DNA from: Norana najaformis
Lineage: Eukaryota > Annelida > Clitellata > Crassiclitellata > Hormogastridae
DNA: 64,000 nt
Direction of reading: 5' to 3'
Assembly: GCA_964023275.1 (NCBI GenBank)
Contig: OZ029914.1
Location: 50,050,530-50,114,529, forward strand
The notes beneath the pieces were generated by a model. The model searched no databases, was not told where the DNA came from, and saw only the letters and a list, made by a program, of their open reading frames with translations. This document shows positions 56,780-64,000 of the stretch, one piece after another (within the stretch, counting starts at the first letter, position 1; each line of letters starts with the position of its first letter). The position numbers were made by a program, and so were the translations under genes.

Positions 56780-57581
56780 ATAGGACGACTAATTCTGCAG
56801 TTGATGCAACTGTATTGGTTCGACACTGGGTTTCCCCGATAACTTCAACACATTCGTAGATTCCAGCATCTGTCATTACGATGCTCTTGGCTACCAGATC
56901 ATGGCGATCAATCGGGATGTGAATTTGGTTAACACAGTCTCACCGTTATATACAAATGATGACGTTTTTTGACCAAGTTGGATAAAGCTCCATTGTGTCT
57001 TCTTGTTTGGATTTGTCCAACATTCCATCCTCGTCGATTGTCCAAAAACTGAGACCGTGTATGATGAAGTCTTGTGAAATACTGATTCAACTACAAATAA
57101 CACACGTAAAAGGTTTAATTTATTAATAGAACACGATTTGGTGTTTCAAATATTCCAGTATCAAATGCATGCAAGAATTCCTACTGCATGTAACCTTTTC
57201 ACTGTCCGACATTTCCTGTTGTCCATTTCACATCCTAACGCAAATATATGAATATGAGTTTAACTTGATAACACATTAAATCGGTGTTTAATTAAATGGT
57301 AAGTTAACTCCATTTTTGGTAAGGGCCTTTGTCAGGTACAGTAGTAGTCATTTAATACTTTTAAGTGCATCGCAAATCAACTGATATTTGTCAACACCCA
57401 GTTAACCTCTTAGGAATATCCTGTTAGTTTCACGTGCTAACCGAGTTTTGAATACATACGCAGAGCTAGACGTTTTATCACAAGACCATTAGGCAGTTTC
57501 GTCTTAATGACATTGTGCAAATTAATGTTTCATTTTACCTACGACAAACTTCCAGAAAAGTTGCAAGCCAAGTAGTCACAT
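56780..57581 (-). pseudogene. Broken V2 module upstream of gene D
   Basis: Leader 57581-57539 reads ATG-TGA: the Trp codon of the Met-Trp start is a stop. Ig exon 57090-56780 is 311 nt rather than 336; a 25-nt deletion after FTSR shifts the frame. The second half, including DAGIYEC, is still recognisable in another frame. Confidence 0.75.
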
Positions 57582-57799
57582 CTTGATATGATACCAGCAA
57601 ACAGCCAAGACTTACAAATACAAAATAAAAATTCTGTTACTCATGTATTTTGGAGCTTTTGTTGCTGTTAATTATATGGTTTAGCGTCTGTTCAGGTGGC
57701 TATATTATGATGGCTAGTTAGGCGGATCCCTGGTGTTTGCATAAGATATTTATAAATGTTCAGAATTCTTCTCAGCCATCTATGATGTGCTGCCTCAAG

Positions 57800-59600
57800 T
57801 CTTTTCTTGCTTATTATTGTAATTAGCCAAGTTTCAGATTCATATGATAGTGCGCTTAACGTGTTTGCTAGCGCAGAGTAGCCATACTTTTCAAATTTTG
57901 CAATTGTGACAGTGATGGGATATATTCATGTTAGGTTGCTAAAATATTATATTTTGCAGATAATGAAGAAATATGTGTATAAGACAACTAAATCCAAATT
58001 TATGAGTCAAAATCTAAAATTTGACCCCTATTCAATTTTTCTGATAACGGAATCCGTGGTTTCATGAAAGCAAATTTCGTCAGTGGGCATAATGATGACC
58101 AAATTAGTCTACTTCACAATCTTTACAAAACTCTAATAGAATCTAATCTAGTCCACTCTTATCACATATACAATCTAATATTGATAAGTCTGCCTAATAC
58201 ACATTGTTTATGAAGAAGAGCGGTCAAAAAGTGCTGCGAAATTGAGGCCGCCATGAGAAGAAGAAGAAGTTTATGTGAAATGTGTGAACAAATAAACTTG
58301 AAGTTTTGCTCCAATTTTGCAATGTTTTTGGTCACTTTGCAGTGTAAAATGTGCATCGAAACAATTAATCATCATGTCTTACAAATAGACAATTATAAGA
58401 CTAAAATATGAACGTTTTTATGATTCGAATTTATGAAAAAGACCCAGCCGTAATAGTTTGCAGTGCTTTGAACCAATTTTATATTTTTAAAAATTTTATT
58501 GATCAATTTAGCCTATATCATTTTTAAAATTTTGTTTTATTAGTAAAACAGGCGAAATGTCAAAACTATGGTAATATATCCGTGTTATTTCGTTAGTGAT
58601 TCATTCAGTCAATCATTCAGTTACTATATATAGCAACTCTTCAAACTATGAGCTTAGAGACGTTCCCAGCCCAGCCACGGCGAAGGAGGAGATTCAAAGC
58701 ATCAATAAAAGTTGTGTGGAGTTTCCCTAGTCAGATGACGCAGCAAATGAGGGTGTATCTGTCAGTTGAATGGCCCAATCCACGGAGAGGCCCAACGACG
58801 AATGCCCTGCAGATACCGGTTTTCAAACCAGCGTCACCGCATAGCCTACAGCTTACAGCCCATACGTTTACTTAAACGAAAACTTCGTAATTATTTACCA
58901 TTCAAATTGCAAGATAAACAATAGCGTACTAGCATTTGCTACAATAAGGGTCCATGTTCGAATAAACGGTAAATGGCGTCGATTAACTCGGACAGAATCC
59001 TAGACTGGATGCATCGTTAAACATTGCATTTATGACCGCTTTGTTTCACTTTCTGTATATCCACAATTTACAATCTGGATAACGAGTTGCTTTCAACGTT
59101 GAACGATATTAAAGAGCCACCTTGACAAACTGTTCATAGTTTGGTCATAAATCGTTTTTCCCTCAGAAGTTCGAATCCCTTTGTTCTGTTTCCTTCTGTC
59201 TCTCTGGTTAATCAGATCTTGCTCCACATGATGTCTATGGACATCATGTTATCAGTCTTGATCTCAACAGGCTAGTGCCGAGCAATAGGTAGCACCTTTG
59301 GAAATTGTTGAATCTATAATAACAATTATTAACGAAAACTTGTCTTCTTGTTAAAGATGCTAAGTCACTAGCAATGCGCAAAATAACGAAATATATAACA
59401 TTTCCGCCCTTTAATGGCAAGTCTAATACAAGAATTTCAGAGGCGATTATACATACAATCATGTATGTTTGGGCGACAATGTGTTGACGAGATTTTGATT
59501 GTATTAGTGCTTTATAAGGATTGTGAAGAGTATTTTAATTTGATCATCATTACGCCCATTGAAGAACTTTGCTTTCATGGGAACGCTGACGTCGTTATTA
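57800..59600 (+). repeat. Repeat block R between genes D and E
   Basis: Paralogue of 30150-31960. The open frame 58648-58875 is extended here, but I recognise no family, and the copy at 3.1 kb is not open. Confidence 0.65.
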
Positions 59601-60375
59601 CTCTGTATTTGTTGAAGGGATTGCAAATATCTATGTAAAGGCTGATCTGGCCCCAATCCTATCTTCATCAGGGGTAGTATCTCATCAATATGTCTACGAC
59701 ACAGGCTTATACTCATGGCCCGGCGTCAGAGGCTGTGTCTATGGGCTATAGATTGCTCCAAGCATCATCGATGCCCGAGGTCTGGTTGAATGCAAATCGC
59801 CTTCGCTTGAATCTGAACAGGATTCAATTAATCTGGCCTGGCATTTCCACTCAAGTACCAAAGACTGACATGCCAAATTTATCCCTGATCTTTCCTCAAG
59901 TATCCTTCTCTACCACAGTACGCTGGGAGTGACCCTGGATCGGGAGCCTACTTTGCGGTAGCAAATAAACAACGCCGGTCGTACCCGCTTTTATCACCTG
60001 CACCAAATACTCATTATTAGGCGTTCCTTCTCGACCCAGGCTTCCATTACTCTAGTCCATGCATTTATGTGGTCTAGAAATGATTTCGGAAATACAGTTT
60101 TATCATGTCTTAGATCCTTCTACACTTCCCAGCTCCGGTTTGTTGTAAATGTGGCCGCTTGCTTGATTGGTTGTATTCCCAAATTTGGTCATATCTCAAC
60201 ATTCATGCTGAAAACACTTCACCGGCTTCCAATTCGAGAGCGCATTCTCTTTAAAATTTCGGTCCTTATGCAGAACTGCCTTCTTGGTTGCGCTCAGACT
60301 TACTTATAGAAACTTCATGTCTCAGTTTCCACCGACCTTGGCCGCAAATTAGGTCCAGGGAGACTGGGCATCACT
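59450..60375 (+). mobile_element. LINE RT fragment, second copy
   Basis: Paralogue of 31850-32650 but longer at the 3' side: CLIGCIPKFGHIS, LHRLPIRERILFKI and NCLLGCAQTYL. The YADD motif has a small deletion. Fused to the truncated V2 exon at 60381. Confidence 0.7.
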
Positions 60376-60380
60376 CGGTG

Positions 60381-60574
60381 TGTACAACGGTGACACGTTC
60401 TCAACCAACTTTACAGATTCCTTGTAGAAAGATCCACAGGTACTGATCACCATGATCTGAAAGCCAAGAATCCCGTAATGATAGATGCTGGAATCTATGA
60501 ATGTATTGCACATACCAGAGAAACCCAGGATAGGACAAATCCAGTTGCATCGACTGCAGAATTAGTAGTCTTAG
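60381..60574 (+). pseudogene. Truncated V2 exon upstream of gene E
   Basis: Only the 3' half of the V2 exon, joined at its 5' side to LINE sequence. A small deletion after NFT shifts the frame into TAG. It ends with the normal donor GTAAAT. Confidence 0.7.
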
Positions 60575-61054
60575 GTAAATGAATCTCAAGTGATTGCGTA
60601 AATAGGTATGTATATTATATTCTTTAATTGAAACAGGGATATGTACCGGGATATGTCACACTATGACATGCATAATGCATTCCCAAAACAATTTTGCATA
60701 GACCTAAAGCATAACACGACTCTGCGCCAAATTATCTATACTTATCTTTTATGAATTGAAATACTGCTGTAAAACGCATGGTTTTAAACAGCAAAATACC
60801 TTAATTCATTTTCGTAAAGATTTATTGTGATTTATAAACTTGAATGTTACGCTGCTGTGGTAATATCATTTAGCTAAGAGTATAACGAAGAATTTACAGG
60901 ACCACTTTTGGACATTTATTGGACATTTCTTTGTGAGCCGTTTGATTCATTTTGCCACCGTTCTAGTTCTTTTGCGAGCCGTTTTGGTTCTTTTGTGAGC
61001 CGTTTCTCGTCACCTTCTGTGGTGGGCGTTTTGGTTATTTTTCGTAACAAAACG

Positions 61055-61668
61055 CAATACAATCTACCAAAATCAATCAACTGGGAGCTGTATCGATCAG
61101 GTTTTTGCTGTCTTTTCCATAACGAATGGATTTCGTCATCTTCCATTTGAGTTGAATTGGACTAAAGATCTACAGAACCATTTCGTCAACAAAGAAACCA
61201 AAAGATGCATTATTAATCTCTTCAACGTCCCTAAAATTTGCCCAAATCGAAGTATTCAATAATTTAATGGTCTTTGAGTTGTCTATTCGCGATTTTTGTA
61301 ATGTCATCTATTTTACATTTTATTTACATCATTTGCCAGACAGTAAAAGCCATATTGCAGCAACCAGCAGGCAAATTCCACTTCCTGAAATTCCTTGAAA
61401 TTCGACAGCAAAGGGCGAGAGAGTACACAATAGGTTGATTCCAGAGTAGTTGCTTGCAAAATGCATATATCACAGGTAATGCTCTTTTCAAAAAGCTGAA
61501 AATGATATTGTGACAATTAATTTTCTTGTTCTTTAATTTATGAACAATAAGGTACTCAAAATTCGATGAATAGCTGAGGAAATTGATAAGCTAATTAATG
61601 CAAATATCGTGTCTTACCTAATTACCAAATAGAAAATATAGTTGAAAAAGAACATAGAACTCTCACAT
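61055..61668 (-). pseudogene. Antisense signal/Ig1 relic upstream of gene E
   Basis: Leader 61668-61626 is 43 nt but reads ATG-TGA. Ig1 relic at about 61285-61060 shows DDEIHSL where DxGIYTC is expected, so the second Cys is gone, and it ends SSQLIDFG. Confidence 0.6.
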
Positions 61669-61689
61669 ATTGCTGAAGGTGTAGGTCTA

Positions 61690-62810
61690 TTTGTTTTTAT
61701 TTTGGTGAACCCTTAAACAAAGCTTAATTTATATCTTAAACAAGAGTTTTCATGTTGTCACATGTAGAGTTACAACATGAAAAATGACTTTTCATGGATG
61801 TCAGTTGGTTTCACAAGTAGACGATCGGTCGAAGAAAATGTAAAACGGTAATGCGGAAATAATGGTGGCCCTCGATGTGATATTGCTTATGGCTTATAAT
61901 TATGCAGACGGAGACTAGAGAAAGAAAAGTCATTTTCGGCACATTATCAATTTTGAGGCCTACCAATTGAGACTAATATGAATCAGTTTGTTATAACCTA
62001 CAACACAGCGGCTACGCATTTCACATTGTGTCTATTTGCATAGTGAATCTCATATCTGTCTGTCATATCTGTCAGTCTGTCTAACTGCATCTCTCTCGCA
62101 TTTCTCTCTCCCAAGTCGTCTTTACCAGGACCTACTAAGTGCAGTAAATTAGTCGAAAAAAGCACAGTACTGAAGGACGAACAACTGAGCATCGTAATCA
62201 AATTCATCTCTGGTTTAACGAAGCTTAATTAGGCCCACTATTTCGCAGTCAAAACGATTTTATATAATTCAGAAAATTGGCATCAGGACAGGACACGCTT
62301 TTACCTAATTTGACATTAAATCAACTATACAGTTCGGAAAATGGAGAAGGAGCTTTGCCCAATAAAATAATAACCAAATTATATTAGGTATTTTGGGTTT
62401 CGATGAGGGAGCCTAATCAATGTTAAGCATTTTATGTCCACCCTTAACACCACAGATACCCCAGTGCTACCGTGGAAGCCGGAAATACATTCATTTACAC
62501 TAGAGTAAAAATAGTATGATGTGATAGCCAGGCAGAATTTCGCCACGCCACAAATCCTAGCGGAAACTTCTATGTCTTTGGAGAAAAGTGCAAAGGTTCT
62601 GACTGGTTTACTTGAGAGTTGAAACGATTGTGACACTGCAAAGATCAAAAAAATAAATCAGACTAAGTTGGTACAACAACTGAGAGTTGTTGACGAAATA
62701 CGAGAGGGAAATACGAACAGCAGAGTTTATTACATATTTATCGCAGTTAATAAACGCAACTTTTGGAGGCCAATGTAAACTATTATGTAGTGCGTGTAGT
62801 CCACATAACG
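61690..62810. other. Spacer upstream of gene E
   Basis: Paralogue of 33060-34110, with the same relic flank motif at 61896-61911. No gene seen. Confidence 0.5.
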
Positions 62811-62814
62811 TTGT

Positions 62815-63510
62815 ATGAATGAATTTCTCAAAGGACTCACCAGTCTCCAAGTTGGAAATCATGGCAACTGATGGTACAGCTGCAGAGTATAAGGTAATCA
62901 ACTGGAGCAGATTGACTTATTTTCATATCTTCGTTCACTTATAACCGAAGACTCTTTCTTCAGTTAACAGATTCGGTTCAAGACTGGTAAAGGACAAGGT
63001 GTTGTGCAGCATTATAGTATGTACGGAAAAGCCACGGCATGCTTGCAACAGAGATACGATTTTTGAAAGCTCTTGTATGGCCAGTGGCAACGTATGGTTG
63101 TGAAATCTGGACCATAAAGAAAGGTGGAGGCAAGAATCAACGCATTTGAAATGAAGTGCCTGCGGCAGATAAAAATACGGTGGACTGCTAAGAAAACAAA
63201 TGAGGGGGTTTTAGAGACGGCAGGAGTAGAGAGGAGTTTGCTGAGAATAATCAAAAACAGGAAGCTTTCATACTTCGGGCACGTTTGAAGAAAGAGTGTA
63301 GACTGCTTAGAGAAAGAGGTATCCAAGGCTCAATTCCTGGATCCCGAGCTCGGGGAAGACCCAAAACGACATGGATCGATAACATCAAATCGTGGATTGA
63401 ATTATAGTTCGACCAGTTATAACTGAAGACAAGGGACAGAACCAGATGACACAAAATTGTCCGTGGTGCAGACAATCATCAGCTTTAGGACTGTTTAAGA
63501 CAAGACATGA
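62815..63510 (+). mobile_element. LINE C-terminal fragment upstream of gene E
   Basis: Paralogue of 34120-34840 with more breaks; includes the codons for WTAKKTNE, GVERSL and the PKTTWIDNIKSWIE end. Confidence 0.65.
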
Positions 63511-63659
63511 TAACTATCAGGAATAGGTCAACTTTCCGAAAAATTTTGGCAAATATACAGGAAAGAAAGTCATTCGTCAATATGGAGTGAAGCTTACTTA
63601 ACCAGGTCAAAATAAGACTGCAAAATAACCTCTTGACAAAATAAATTTGATCACGCGTT

Positions 63660-64000
63660 GCAACTTCTAGAAAATTGACCCATATTTGTTTCTTAAGATA
63701 AGGCCCAAAATTGATATTGCGTTTAAAATGATTTGTGTTTCTCTATTCTCAGTCTGCATAATTACATGTCATATGCATTAACATTTTATCATTTTACAAG
63801 CCATGATGATTCTAACAGGGCATTTTACGTTTTTGATTGCACATACTCGCTTTGATCCTTCTCATTAAACTAACATATAGGCTTTCAAAAGCCTTTTTAC
63901 GCCAGTTGCTATCACAACACTTGTTGAAATGCGAGCCTTTACAGTGTGAATACAAACTTGGGTTTTGTTCGAACGCATTAGACAAAAGACAGAGCCTGTT
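63660..64000 (+). promoter_or_regulatory. Conserved 5' flank of a fifth gene (E) beyond the right edge
   Basis: Matches the C and D flanks to within about 20 bases of where the leader ATG should be. The window ends just before it. Implies another plus-strand receptor gene. Confidence 0.65.

Noticed and set aside
58648-58875. Open frame in block R with a basic N-terminal part
   Set aside because: Partly shared with 31085-31215 but not open at 3.1 kb, and no family recognised; more likely repeat sequence than a gene.

Overview
The window is eukaryotic: an AT-rich stretch of an animal nuclear genome, almost certainly an invertebrate metazoan. Coding sequence is broken into short exons by GT-AG introns, nearly all in phase 1. 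The exons encode immunoglobulin (Ig) domains, transmembrane helices and tyrosine-motif cytoplasmic tails. The rest is non-LTR retrotransposon debris, tRNA-derived SINEs, a DNA transposon and microsatellites. I cannot name the species. The LINE and repeat types fit molluscs, echinoderms or other marine invertebrates, but that is an impression only.

The core is a tandem array of Ig-superfamily receptor genes in alternating orientation. Four complete gene models can be built from splice sites and open frames: A (+, 10053-18860), B (-, 27254-22277), C (+, 35332-47920) and D (-, 55461-50779). A fifth, E (+), must start just past the right edge, because its 5' flank fills 63660-64000. All share a Met-Trp signal-peptide exon and three one-exon Ig domains (Ig1, Ig2, Ig3), then a transmembrane exon. 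My exon lengths sum to whole codons in all four models (584, 470, 550 and 471 aa; the figure for A counts every tail exon). A/B and C/D are convergent pairs, and B/C and D/E are head-to-head. A and C have one tail type: many small symmetric exons with YVxP, YAEI and TIYxxL motifs and a polyproline end. B and D have another: one long exon with an ITIM, two YxxL motifs twelve residues apart, and a YVN motif.

The head-to-head spacers (0-10 kb, 27.3-35.3 kb, 55.5-64 kb) share a common layout: LINE fragments just upstream of each gene, a repeated block (R), extra V-type Ig exons (V2) with their own signal exons (two intact, two broken, one missing), and a decayed antisense copy of the signal and Ig1 exons. 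The introns also match between copies, with the same LINE relic in the Ig1-Ig2 intron and the same microsatellites in the next two introns. The locus therefore grew by duplicating whole convergent pairs. Later events mark single copies: a 2.4-kb DNA transposon and a small retroposon in C, a lost splice acceptor in C, a degenerate extra Ig3 exon in B, and a V2 deletion in B.

Functionally this looks like a diversifying family of paired cell-surface receptors with activating and inhibitory signalling potential, of the kind used in invertebrate immunity or self/non-self recognition. That role is inferred from architecture; nothing in the DNA proves a ligand.
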